A DNA stretch of 12,951 bases from an uncultured Collinsella sp. (lineage in GTDB: Bacteria > Actinomycetota > Coriobacteriia > Coriobacteriales > Coriobacteriaceae), in NCBI GenBank assembly GCA_900544205.1, contig UQUG01000054.1:1-12951 (forward strand), read 5' to 3'. Below the pieces are notes generated by a model, which was not told the origin of the DNA, did no database searches, and was given only the letters and a program-made list of their open reading frames with translations. Every line of letters starts with the position of its first letter. Within the stretch, counting starts at the first letter, position 1. The translations under genes were made by a program, and so were the position numbers. Positions 1 through 6,673 of this stretch are shown one piece after another.

Positions 1-479
1 GCAACGAGGATCGACGTGGTGAGCGTTACCAAAATATCCCAGAAGGAATAACGCTTTACCGCCGAAATGATACCCGCACCGATACCCATAATTGCCTCGA
101 GCACGATGGCGCACGCGGCAAGTTTGACCGTATACGGATACTTCTGGGCAAAGATATCCGTAACCGGCAGCTTGCGCTGATACGAATTGCCCAGATCGCC
201 ATGAAGCAGGCCGTTCATGTAATACAAGTAACGGTCCACGAGCGACGTTTGAACGGGGTCGCCGTTCTCGTCAAGGATCGCGTTGCCGTCCTCGTCCGTC
301 TGGACCAGGTGATAGCGGACGCGAAGCTGAAGCTCCACCTCGGGGGACAGAGCCTTGTCTCCACCGATCAGCTTGATCGGATCTCCCGGCACGATATTCT
401 GGAGGGCGAACAGAATCAGCGTAACGCCCAAAAACACCGGGATGAACTGAAGCACACGTTTAACGATGTACTTACCCAT
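1..479 (-). CDS. oppB: OppB/DppB-type peptide ABC transporter permease, N-terminal part (cut by window edge)
   Basis: This is the inner-membrane permease of a peptide (or nickel/dipeptide) ABC importer, partner of the binding protein encoded just upstream. Reading the complement from ATG at 479 gives 159 residues with no stop before the window edge. The start MGKYIVKRVLQFIPVFLGVT is a typical first transmembrane helix (about 8-28) of this family. It is followed by VPGDP (30-34), the GDLGNSY motif (94-100) and TVKLAA (118-123), which opens the second helix and the start of the permease domain. A GGGGAG ribosome site lies 4 bases before the ATG. The extracytoplasmic loop carries an acidic insert (about 60-79, DEDGN...DENGD) that I do not expect in the average OppB. 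The gene lies 156 bases downstream of oppA, with a stem-loop between them. The family is secure; the substrate is not. Confidence 0.93.
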   Translation of the reverse strand, partial: MGKYIVKRVLQFIPVFLGVTLILFALQNIVPGDPIKLIGGDKALSPEVELQLRVRYHLVQTDEDGNAILDENGDPVQTSLVDRYLYYMNGLLHGDLGNSYQRKLPVTDIFAQKYPYTVKLAACAIVLEAIMGIGAGIISAVKRYSFWDILVTLTTSILV

Positions 480-510
480 ACCACTCCCCTATCTAGGGAT
501 TAACCTAAAT

Positions 511-538
511 GGGATGCCGATCGCCAGACCGGCATCCC
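511..538 (-). terminator. Strong oppA-oppB intercistronic stem-loop (partial terminator or mRNA stabiliser)
   Basis: Read on the minus strand, GGGATGCCG pairs perfectly with CGGCATCCC. The pairing continues through G-U, U-A and C-G to a UGGC tetraloop, a 12-pair stem. The inner pairs are better on the minus strand than on the plus strand (which has an A-C mismatch), fitting transcription from oppA to oppB. Only ATTTAGG follows, so the U-tract is poor. Such a structure commonly protects the 3' end of a binding-protein mRNA and lowers downstream permease expression. That role is inferred here. Confidence 0.6.
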
Positions 539-635
539 AAAATTACCATCAACCAGTTTACCCCAGGTTAGGGAGAACTGTATGTTTCCCATGAGGTCTA
601 CGTAAATACTTGACCCTCACGGAAGCTGCAAACTC

Positions 636-2312
636 TTAGGCGAGCTCAGCGGTACCCAGATCGGCGTGCTTCTGCGGATCGACATAGAGGTGCTTAATGC
701 GATCGGAGCCGGCGATGGTGTGCGTGTAGAACATAATCGGGATGACCGGGCAGTCGGCAGCGACCATTGCGTCGGCCTCCTGCATCTTAGCGACGCGCTC
801 CTCGTCGTCAACAATAGTACGAGCCTCGTCGACCTTGGCGTCGAACTCGGGGTTGTTGTAACCGGAGCGGTTGTCGCCACCGAGGGAGTCGGAGTGGAAC
901 AGCGGATACAGGAAGTTGTCCATGATCGGGTAGTCGGCAATCCAACCCAGACGACCGAACTGATAGTTAAAGTTCTGATACTGCTCGAGCAGGGCAGACC
1001 ACTCAGGGGTATCGGAGACAGCGGTAACGCCAACCTTGGCGAGGTCACCGATGATGGACTCCATGATCTCCTTGTGACCGCCGTCCTGGTTGTAGGACAG
1101 GGTCACGCTAATGCCACGATCCCCGTTAGCGCCAGCGGGAGCAACCTTGTCGAGGTACTCGTTAGCCTTGTCGACATCGTAGGCGCAGAACTCCCATGCG
1201 CCCTCCTTGTAGCCATCGATGCCCGGAGGAACAATGCCGTCGGCAGGAGTACGGGTACCCTTGAAGATGGTCTTGCAGATGGCCTCACGGTTAATGGCCA
1301 GGGAGATGCCCCTACGCAGGTCGGCGTTGTTGAACGGCTCGGCCGTGGTGTTGCAGGTCAGATAGTACGTGGAAGGCTCGGCGCCGAGCAGCATGCGCTC
1401 GCCGTCACCCATGGTGTAGCCGTCCTTGGACACGCCGCGATCCTTCTTGGCGGCATCGATCTGAGCGACGGGAACGTCGCAGACATCGAGGTTACCGGCC
1501 TGGAACTCCTTGTAAGCGGTCTCCATGTCCTTGATGACCTGGAAGTGGATGCCATCGATCTTGGCCTTGTCGCCATAGTAATCGTCGAACTTCTTGACGT
1601 TGATCTCCTGGCCATCCTCCCACTTGCCGTCCATCATGAACGGGCCGTTACCGACCGGGGCAAGATAGAAGCTCTTGACATCGGACTCGGCGCACTCGGG
1701 AACCGGGGCCAGAGCCGGATGAGAGGCGACGAAGGGGAAGTCAGCGTAAGCGGAAGACAGCTTGACGACGAGGGTCTCATCGTCGGGGCAGGTAACACCG
1801 CTGAGCTCGGTAGCGTTACCGGCAAGCAGATCGTCATAGCCCTCGACCATGGAGAGGTGATAGGAGACCTCGGAAGGGCCGTACTCGGTAGCGACAGCCG
1901 ACTTGGTGTTGACCAGACGCTCCCAACCGAGCTTGAAGGACTTGGAGGTAACGTCGTCACCGTTGTGGAACTTGGCCTTCTTGATCTTGAAGGTAAACTC
2001 GGTGGCGTCGTCGTTGGACTCAAAGGACTCGCAAGCCAGCGGAACGATCTCGCCCTTCTCGGCGTCGTAAGAGGTCAGAGCGTCAAAGAGCTGGTACTCG
2101 ACCTGAGTGCCCTGGTCCTCCTGGACGTTGTAGGGGTCGATGCAGACCGGGTTGTTGATGTAGAAGTTCAGCGTCGAACCGGACTCAGAACCGGAAGCGT
2201 CGCCGCCCTTCTTGCCGCATGCGGCAAGAAAAGCCATGGAGCTCGCAGCAAGGGTACCGCCAACGAAGGCGCGACGACCCATAACGGGCTGGTGGAACAT
2301 AGAATCAGCCAT
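636..2312 (-). CDS. oppA: Peptide ABC transporter substrate-binding lipoprotein (SBP family 5), Tat-type signal
   Basis: A 558-residue family 5 extracytoplasmic solute-binding protein that captures oligopeptides or dipeptides for an Opp/Dpp importer. The start at 2312 is chosen for an AAGGAGG site 6 bases before the ATG; the open frame extends 16 codons further without such a site. The leader has a twin-arginine motif (GRRAFV, 12-17), a hydrophobic stretch and a lipobox LAAC with the lipidated cysteine at 32. This is followed by a Gly/Ser/Asp-rich linker. Family marks are NGPF (about 226), ADLRRGISLAINREAI about two-thirds in, the GWIADYP...DNFLYPLFHSDS region and NNPEFD. The length matches OppA (about 540). 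Its permease follows downstream. The gene sits behind a 237-base leader after the secG terminator, so it probably has its own promoter. The substrate cannot be named from sequence, so the symbol denotes the family. Confidence 0.93.
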   Translation of the reverse strand: MADSMFHQPVMGRRAFVGGTLAASSMAFLAACGKKGGDASGSESGSTLNFYINNPVCIDPYNVQEDQGTQVEYQLFDALTSYDAEKGEIVPLACESFESNDDATEFTFKIKKAKFHNGDDVTSKSFKLGWERLVNTKSAVATEYGPSEVSYHLSMVEGYDDLLAGNATELSGVTCPDDETLVVKLSSAYADFPFVASHPALAPVPECAESDVKSFYLAPVGNGPFMMDGKWEDGQEINVKKFDDYYGDKAKIDGIHFQVIKDMETAYKEFQAGNLDVCDVPVAQIDAAKKDRGVSKDGYTMGDGERMLLGAEPSTYYLTCNTTAEPFNNADLRRGISLAINREAICKTIFKGTRTPADGIVPPGIDGYKEGAWEFCAYDVDKANEYLDKVAPAGANGDRGISVTLSYNQDGGHKEIMESIIGDLAKVGVTAVSDTPEWSALLEQYQNFNYQFGRLGWIADYPIMDNFLYPLFHSDSLGGDNRSGYNNPEFDAKVDEARTIVDDEERVAKMQEADAMVAADCPVIPIMFYTHTIAGSDRIKHLYVDPQKHADLGTAELA

Positions 2313-2411
2313 GCCATCCTCCTTATGAGATAGGACAAAGAAATGTTCAGTCGGACACATGTCGAGACAATCCGATCCGAACCATTAAAACGCCGCCCGT
2401 TGCTATGGCTG

Positions 2412-2440
2412 GTTATGCACAACGGACCAACGTTTCGCAA
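2412..2440 (-). promoter_or_regulatory. Tentative oppA promoter and paired TTATGCAC repeats upstream of it
   Basis: The 237 bases between the secG terminator and oppA hold no gene. On the minus strand a -35-like TTGCGA (2440-2435) lies 17 bases before a -10-like CATAAC (2417-2412); each matches consensus at 4 of 6 positions. This predicts a leader of about 95 bases. The 8-mer TTATGCAC occurs at 2413-2420, overlapping the -10, and again at 2455-2462. A TTACA/TGTAA dyad with a 4-base spacer sits near 2539-2552. These are readings by eye only. Confidence 0.27.
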
Positions 2441-2553
2441 TACAGTAGCGCATTTTATGCACGATTTGGGGCTAATTCCGGTCAACGGTCAAGAATTTCT
2501 TTAGTTGGGCGAAGTATGTGGGGATATTTTGACTCTGTTACAAATATGTAAAC

Positions 2554-2580
2554 AAAAAGGGTCCCGCACCTGCGAGACCC
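2554..2580 (-). terminator. Rho-independent terminator of secG
   Basis: On the minus strand GGGTCTCGC pairs with GCGGGACCC (nine pairs, one G-U) around an AGGT loop, and five U follow directly. It lies 25 bases past the secG stop. On the plus strand the same hairpin has an A-C mismatch and no U-tract, so it acts on secG. Confidence 0.9.
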
Positions 2581-2605
2581 ATTGCAAACGTATATACGCC
2601 GATGC

Positions 2606-2860
2606 TTAGTAGCCGACGATGCCCTGCGGGAAGAAGAACATGCACAGGACGACACACACGGCAAAAACGACGGCCATAATTACCGTCAGGCGATCGAGGT
2701 TCTGCTCCATGACGCCCGTGGCAGAGCTGGAGTTATACAGCGAGCTAGCGATCATATCCGAAACGCCGGTGCCCTTACCGGAATGCATCAGGACGAGAAT
2801 CGTCAACGCCACGGCAGAGACAGCCCAAACGACAAACAGCAGAATCTGGAACGGACCCAT
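2606..2860 (-). CDS. secG: SecG, preprotein translocase subunit
   Basis: An 84-residue membrane protein that forms the SecYEG translocon with SecY and SecE and aids SecA-driven export. It has the family layout: a first transmembrane helix (about 4-25, ending in VLMHSGKGTG), a polar loop with the SecG-typical run SSLYNSSSATGV (39-50), and a second helix (about 57-77). Length is normal (70-110 in the family). A TAAGGAG site lies 7 bases before the ATG. It stands as a one-gene unit between the gpmI terminator and its own terminator. Placement at the end of a gap-pgk-tpiA cluster is the familiar actinobacterial arrangement and supports the call. Confidence 0.95.
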   Translation of the reverse strand: MGPFQILLFVVWAVSAVALTILVLMHSGKGTGVSDMIASSLYNSSSATGVMEQNLDRLTVIMAVVFAVCVVLCMFFFPQGIVGY

Positions 2861-2888
2861 AGATAAGCTCCTTAATAGAACAATTCAA

Positions 2889-2905
2889 ACTCCAGTACTG
2901 TACCA
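2889..2905 (-). promoter_or_regulatory. Candidate secG promoter (extended -10)
   Basis: On the minus strand the string TGGTACAGT forms an extended -10 (TG, one base, TACAGT; TACAGT is at 2902-2897). No good -35 element precedes it. Transcription would start near 2890, giving a leader of about 30 bases. The gpmI terminator just upstream makes a separate promoter necessary unless there is read-through. Confidence 0.4.
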
Positions 2906-2964
2906 CAATCCCCCGCTCTCCCTTACCTGCCACTCGGGGACGGGGCAGATATGGCAGAAATACC

Positions 2965-3000
2965 AAAAAAGGGGTTGCCCGAATATGGCCAACCCCTTTT
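2965..3000 (-). terminator. Terminator after gpmI, possibly bidirectional
   Basis: GGGGTTG pairs with CAACCCC, with two further C-G pairs after one mismatch and a six-base loop. The minus strand reads into six U (complement of A at 2965-2970). It lies 24 bases past the gpmI stop and closes the pgk-tpiA-gpmI operon. The plus strand also reads into four T, so it could work weakly in the other direction, where no gene is seen. Confidence 0.88.
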
Positions 3001-3023
3001 CAAAGAAACCTTGGCGTTTTCTT

Positions 3024-4577
3024 TTAGGCCTCGGTGGCGAGCACGCGACCCGTCATCTCGGCGGAAGGCTCAATACCAGCCATGGTGAGCATGGTCGGAG
3101 CGATATCGGAGAGACGACCGTCCTCGATACCGGTGAGCTGTGCCTTCTCATCAACGATGATAAACGGCACGCGGTTAGTGGTGTGAGCCGTAAACGGATG
3201 CTTGGAACCGTCGGAAGCAACGTCAAACATGTGATCGGCGTTGCCGTGGTCGGCGGTGATCAGCGCAAAGCCGCCCTTGGCGAGAATCGCCGGGACGACC
3301 TTGGACAGGGCATCGTCAACAGCCTCGACGGCCTTAACGGCGGCGTCGAAGACACCGGTGTGACCAACCATGTCGCAGTTCGCGAAGTTCACAATGTAGA
3401 AATCAGCGCGATCCTCGTTGATGGCAGCGACGAGCTTCTCGGTAACCTCGGGAGCGCTCATCTCAGGCTGCAGATCGTAGGTAGCGACCTTGGGGGAAGC
3501 GACGAGCACGCGCTCCTCGCCCTCCTTGGGCTCCTCGATGCCGCCGTTGAGGAAGAACGTCACGTGGGCGTACTTCTCGGTCTCGGCGGTGTGCAGCTGC
3601 TTCAGGCCGTTGGCGGCGATAACGTCGGCCAGGACGTTCTCGGGGAACGTCTTGGGGAAGGCGACCTCGACGTCAAACGTCGGATCGTACTCGGTCATCG
3701 TAACAAAGTGCGAAAGCTTGATCTGCTCGCGCTCAAAGCCGTCGAACTCCTTGTCCGTGAACACGCGGGTCATCTGACGGGCGCGGTCGGGACGGAAGTT
3801 GAAGAAGATGGCCGCGTCGCCCTCGTGGATGCCCTCGTTGTGGGCAGCGAAGGGCTCGACGAACTCGTCGCCGCGCGGGTCCTTCTCGTAGTAGGCCTTG
3901 ATACCGGCAACGGGGTCGACATCGGCATCGGACGCATTGACCATGACGTCGTAGGCACGCTGGATGCGCTCCCAACGGTTGTCGCGGTCCATGGCCCAAT
4001 AACGGCCCGACACGGTAGCAACGCGAGCGTCGCAACCGGTCTCCTCGGAGATCTTAGCCAGGAAGGCGCAGAACTCACTCATGTAACCGGCACCGGACTG
4101 CGGGTCAACGTCGCGGCCATCCATGAAGGCGTGGACGCGAACGGTCTTGACACCGTGCTCGGCAGCCATCTTGACCAGAGCCTCGACGTGGTTCATGTGG
4201 GAGTGAACGCCGCCAGGGCTCATAAGGCCCATGAGGTGAAGAGTCTTGCCGTCTGCCTTGACGTCGTCCATAGCCTTGACGAAAACCTCGTTCTTGGCGA
4301 TGGAGCCGTCCTTGATGGCATTGTTGATACGCGAAAGCTCCTGGAACACGATGCGGCCGGCACCGATGTTGAGGTGGCCCACCTCGGAGTTACCCATCTG
4401 GCCATCGGGAAGACCCACGTCCTCGCCCGAAGCGCCGAGCGTGGTGTGGGGGTACTTCTCGTACAGGCTATCAAGGAAGGGCGTCTTGGCAGCGGCGACG
4501 GCGTTCTCGCCATCGGCCGGAGCCAGGCCGCAACCATCCATGATGATCAGGAGTGCAGGAAGATGACGCTGTGCCAT
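3024..4577 (-). CDS. gpmI: 2,3-bisphosphoglycerate-independent phosphoglycerate mutase (iPGM)
   Basis: A 517-residue cytoplasmic enzyme that interconverts 3- and 2-phosphoglycerate through a phosphoserine intermediate. It belongs to the alkaline phosphatase superfamily and depends on two metal ions, usually manganese. Visible active-site parts are Asp14 (IMDGCG), the nucleophile Ser64 in GNSEVGH, GGVHSH (122-127), GRD (154-156), GRYWAMDRD (191-199), FRPDRAR (261-267) and Lys335. The metal ligands include Asp402/His406, Asp443-His444 (TADHGNADH) and His465. Length is normal (about 510). The ATG lies 5 bases after the tpiA stop, and the ribosome site overlaps that stop (GAGTAGGA), suggesting translational coupling. 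It is the last gene of the pgk-tpiA-gpmI unit. Nothing looks broken. Confidence 0.98.
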   Translation of the reverse strand: MAQRHLPALLIIMDGCGLAPADGENAVAAAKTPFLDSLYEKYPHTTLGASGEDVGLPDGQMGNSEVGHLNIGAGRIVFQELSRINNAIKDGSIAKNEVFVKAMDDVKADGKTLHLMGLMSPGGVHSHMNHVEALVKMAAEHGVKTVRVHAFMDGRDVDPQSGAGYMSEFCAFLAKISEETGCDARVATVSGRYWAMDRDNRWERIQRAYDVMVNASDADVDPVAGIKAYYEKDPRGDEFVEPFAAHNEGIHEGDAAIFFNFRPDRARQMTRVFTDKEFDGFEREQIKLSHFVTMTEYDPTFDVEVAFPKTFPENVLADVIAANGLKQLHTAETEKYAHVTFFLNGGIEEPKEGEERVLVASPKVATYDLQPEMSAPEVTEKLVAAINEDRADFYIVNFANCDMVGHTGVFDAAVKAVEAVDDALSKVVPAILAKGGFALITADHGNADHMFDVASDGSKHPFTAHTTNRVPFIIVDEKAQLTGIEDGRLSDIAPTMLTMAGIEPSAEMTGRVLATEA

Positions 4578-4582
4578 ATGTC

Positions 4583-5350
4583 CTACTCGCCTGCCTTGAC
4601 GACCATAGAGGCGAAGTCGGCAGCCTTGAGCGAAGCGCCGCCCACAAGGGCGCCGTCAACGTCGGGCTTGGCGACGAGCTCGGCGATGTTGCCGGGCTTA
4701 GCGGAACCACCGTACAGGACGCGGATGCCGTTAGCGAGCTCCTCGCCGAACATCTCCTTGAGGGTCTCACGGATAGCGCCGCAGACCTCCTGAGCGTCCT
4801 CGGCGGTAGCGGTCTTGCCGGTGCCGATGGCCCAGATGGGCTCGTAGGCGACGACGACCTGCTTGGGGCAGGTGATCTCAAGACCAGCAAGGCCAGCCTT
4901 GACCTGGTTCACGACGTGCTCGACGTAGGTGCCGGCCTCGCGGACCTCAAGGGACTCGCCGCAGCAGAAGACGGGAACAAGACCGGCGGCAACGAGGGCC
5001 TTGGCCTTCTTGTTCTGATCCTCGTCGGTCTCGTGGAAGTAATCACGACGCTCGGAGTGACCGATGATGCAGTAGGTGCAGCCAGCAGACTTGAGCATGT
5101 CGCAAGAGGACTCACCGGTGAAGGCACCCTTGGCCTCCCAGTACACGTTCTGTGCACCGAGGGCGATGGGGGCAGCCTGAATGCGGTCATGAACCGTGGT
5201 GATGTCGATGGTCGGAGGGCAGACGAGCACCTCGACGCCAGCCGGAACCTCGGGCAGAGCCTGAGCCAGCTCGTCGGCGAGCTTGGCGGCCTCGGCGACG
5301 TCGTTGTTCATCTTCCAGTTACCAGCGATAAGAAGGGTGCGATTAGGCAT
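4583..5350 (-). CDS. tpiA: Triosephosphate isomerase
   Basis: A 255-residue cytoplasmic TIM-barrel enzyme that interconverts dihydroxyacetone phosphate and glyceraldehyde 3-phosphate. All catalytic parts are present: NWKMN (11-15, Lys13), IIGHSERR (95-102, electrophile His98) and AYEPIWAIGTG (168-178, base Glu170). The phosphate loop YGGS (213-216) and the C-terminal GALVGGASL (233-241) are also present. Length matches the family (about 250). The start at 5350 lies inside the last codons of pgk (ATGCCTAA, 8-base overlap), with GGAGG 9 bases upstream in the pgk reading frame. That implies coupled translation. The frame stays open 21 codons further upstream, but that stretch lies wholly in pgk and is not like TIM. 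Confidence 0.98.
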   Translation of the reverse strand: MPNRTLLIAGNWKMNNDVAEAAKLADELAQALPEVPAGVEVLVCPPTIDITTVHDRIQAAPIALGAQNVYWEAKGAFTGESSCDMLKSAGCTYCIIGHSERRDYFHETDEDQNKKAKALVAAGLVPVFCCGESLEVREAGTYVEHVVNQVKAGLAGLEITCPKQVVVAYEPIWAIGTGKTATAEDAQEVCGAIRETLKEMFGEELANGIRVLYGGSAKPGNIAELVAKPDVDGALVGGASLKAADFASMVVKAGE

Positions 5351-6533
5351 CGAGAAGCGCCTCCACTCCGGGCAGGGCCTTACCCTCAACGAGCTCCATG
5401 GAAGCGCCACCACCGGTGGAGATCCAGCTCATCTTGTCGGCCAGGTTGAACTTGTTGACAGCTGCGACGGAGTCGCCACCGCCGATGATCGAGGTGCAAT
5501 CGGCCTCGGCGACAGCCTCGGCGATAGCCTGGGTGCCGTGAGCGAAGTTGTCGAACTCGAAGACGCCCATGGGGCCGTTCCAGAACACGGTCTTGGCGCC
5601 CTTGACGGCCTCGGCGTAAAGCTCCTCGGTCTTGGGGCCGATATCCATGCCCTCACGATCGTCGGGGATAGCGTCCGAAGCGACAACCTCGGGAACAGCG
5701 TCCTCGCCAAAGTGATCGGCAACGCGGTTGTCGATGGGGAGCAGGATCTTGACGCCCTTCTCCTCGGCCTTCTTGAGCATCTCGCCGGCACGCTCGACCC
5801 AGTCCTCTTCCTTGAGGGACTGACCGACGGACAGGCCCTGAGCCAGGAAGAACGTGTAGGCCATACCGCCACCGATGATCAGGGTGTCAGCGGAGTCGAT
5901 GAGGTGATCGAGAACGCCGATCTTGGAGGAAACCTTGGAACCGCCGACGATAGCGACGAAGGGGCGCTCGGGCTCGGCGAAGATGCCGGTCAGCGTGTCG
6001 ACCTCCTTCTCGAGCAGGAAGCCGGCGACGGCAGGCAGGTAAGCGGCGGGGCCCACGACGGAACCCTGGGCGCGGTGAGCGGTGCCGAAGGCATCGAGAA
6101 CGAAGACGTCACCATAGGAAGCGAGCTTCTTGGCGATCTCGGGATCGTTCTTCTTCTCGCGCTTATCGAAGCGGACGTTCTCGAGAACGAGAACCTTGCC
6201 CGGCTCGACGGCAGCGACAGCCTCGGCAGCCTTCTCGCCGTAAGTGTCGGCGACAAAGGCAACGTCGAGACCAGAGAGCTCGGCGAGCTTCTTGGCGACA
6301 GGCTCAAGGGAGAGCTCAGGCTGGAAGCCAGTGCCCTCGGGACGGCCGAGGTGGCTCATGAGGATGACGCGAGCGTTGTGCTCAACGAGATAGTTGATGG
6401 TGGGCAGGGCAGCCTTGATACGGGTGGTGTCGCCAACGACGCCATCCTTGATAGGCACGTTGAAGTCAACGCGGACGAGAACGCGCTTGCCGTCAACATC
6501 GATGTCGCGGACGGTCTTCTTGGTAAAGGCCAT
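5343..6533 (-). CDS. pgk: Phosphoglycerate kinase
   Basis: A 396-residue two-domain cytoplasmic kinase that makes ATP from 1,3-bisphosphoglycerate. The N-domain carries RVDFNVP (21-27) and the substrate loop SHLGRP (60-65). The C-domain carries NGPMGVFE, GGGDSVAA and STGGGASMELVEG near the end, the nucleotide and phosphate sites. Length is normal (390-400). The chosen ATG at 6533 starts MAFTKKTVRD and has GAAAGG 11 bases upstream, a slightly long spacing; the frame runs 12 codons further with no ribosome site. It is the first gene of pgk-tpiA-gpmI, separated from gap by a strong terminator, so it needs a separate promoter or read-through. A stem-loop sits in its leader. Confidence 0.98.
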   Translation of the reverse strand: MAFTKKTVRDIDVDGKRVLVRVDFNVPIKDGVVGDTTRIKAALPTINYLVEHNARVILMSHLGRPEGTGFQPELSLEPVAKKLAELSGLDVAFVADTYGEKAAEAVAAVEPGKVLVLENVRFDKREKKNDPEIAKKLASYGDVFVLDAFGTAHRAQGSVVGPAAYLPAVAGFLLEKEVDTLTGIFAEPERPFVAIVGGSKVSSKIGVLDHLIDSADTLIIGGGMAYTFFLAQGLSVGQSLKEEDWVERAGEMLKKAEEKGVKILLPIDNRVADHFGEDAVPEVVASDAIPDDREGMDIGPKTEELYAEAVKGAKTVFWNGPMGVFEFDNFAHGTQAIAEAVAEADCTSIIGGGDSVAAVNKFNLADKMSWISTGGGASMELVEGKALPGVEALLDA

Positions 6534-6556
6534 GTTTGCTTCTACCTTTCGTACGT

Positions 6557-6579
6557 GTCTGCCTCCCATTACGGCAGAC
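6557..6579 (-). promoter_or_regulatory. Stem-loop in the pgk leader
   Basis: GTCTGCC and GGCAGAC are perfect inverted repeats around a nine-base loop. The stem-loop lies upstream of the pgk ribosome site and ends 23 bases before the ATG. If the candidate promoter at 6587-6615 is used, the mRNA would begin almost exactly at this stem. There is no U-tract, so it is not a terminator. A 5'-terminal mRNA-protecting stem or a translational control element are both possible. Confidence 0.6.
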
Positions 6580-6586
6580 GATTTCC

Positions 6587-6615
6587 TATAAAAAGGGCGC
6601 GACCCTAGGGTGTAA
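6587..6615 (-). promoter_or_regulatory. Candidate pgk promoter embedded in the gap terminator
   Basis: On the minus strand TTACAC (6615-6610) is followed after exactly 17 bases by TTTATA (6592-6587). Both lie inside the terminator of gap: the -35 falls in its loop and the -10 in its U-tract. It is the only reasonable promoter pair I find in the short space before pgk. The start point would be near 6580. Confidence 0.35.
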
Positions 6616-6634
6616 GCCCTATAAGGCCGCGCCC
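6590..6634 (-). terminator. Rho-independent terminator of gap
   Basis: On the minus strand GGGCGCG pairs with CGCGCCC. The stem continues through four further pairs (two of them wobble) and, past a short bulge, UAGGG with CCCUA. Five U follow. It begins 39 bases past the gap stop codon and is among the strongest hairpins in the window. Confidence 0.92.
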
Positions 6635-6673
6635 TTCTTTAGACGCTCAACGAGCTATTCGCTAAAAGCTAAA

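Noticed and set aside
487..498. CCCTA-TC-TAGGG small dyad before oppB.
   Set aside because: A five-base arm with a two-base spacer cannot form a useful hairpin, and no operator family is suggested; probably chance.
666..2333. 555-codon plus-strand open frame opposite oppA, with similar long antisense frames opposite pgk (5283-6608), gap (6536-7747) and nanA (11762-12805).
   Set aside because: Same codon-bias shadow. The products are rich in Val, Leu, Gly and Asp with no motifs, while the minus-strand genes have complete catalytic motifs.
2619..4793. Very long plus-strand open frame (724 codons) opposite secG, gpmI and tpiA.
   Set aside because: It is the antisense shadow of three secure genes. 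The GC-rich codon choice of the minus-strand genes avoids stops on the other strand. The translation has no recognisable domain and no ribosome site, and it spans a terminator.
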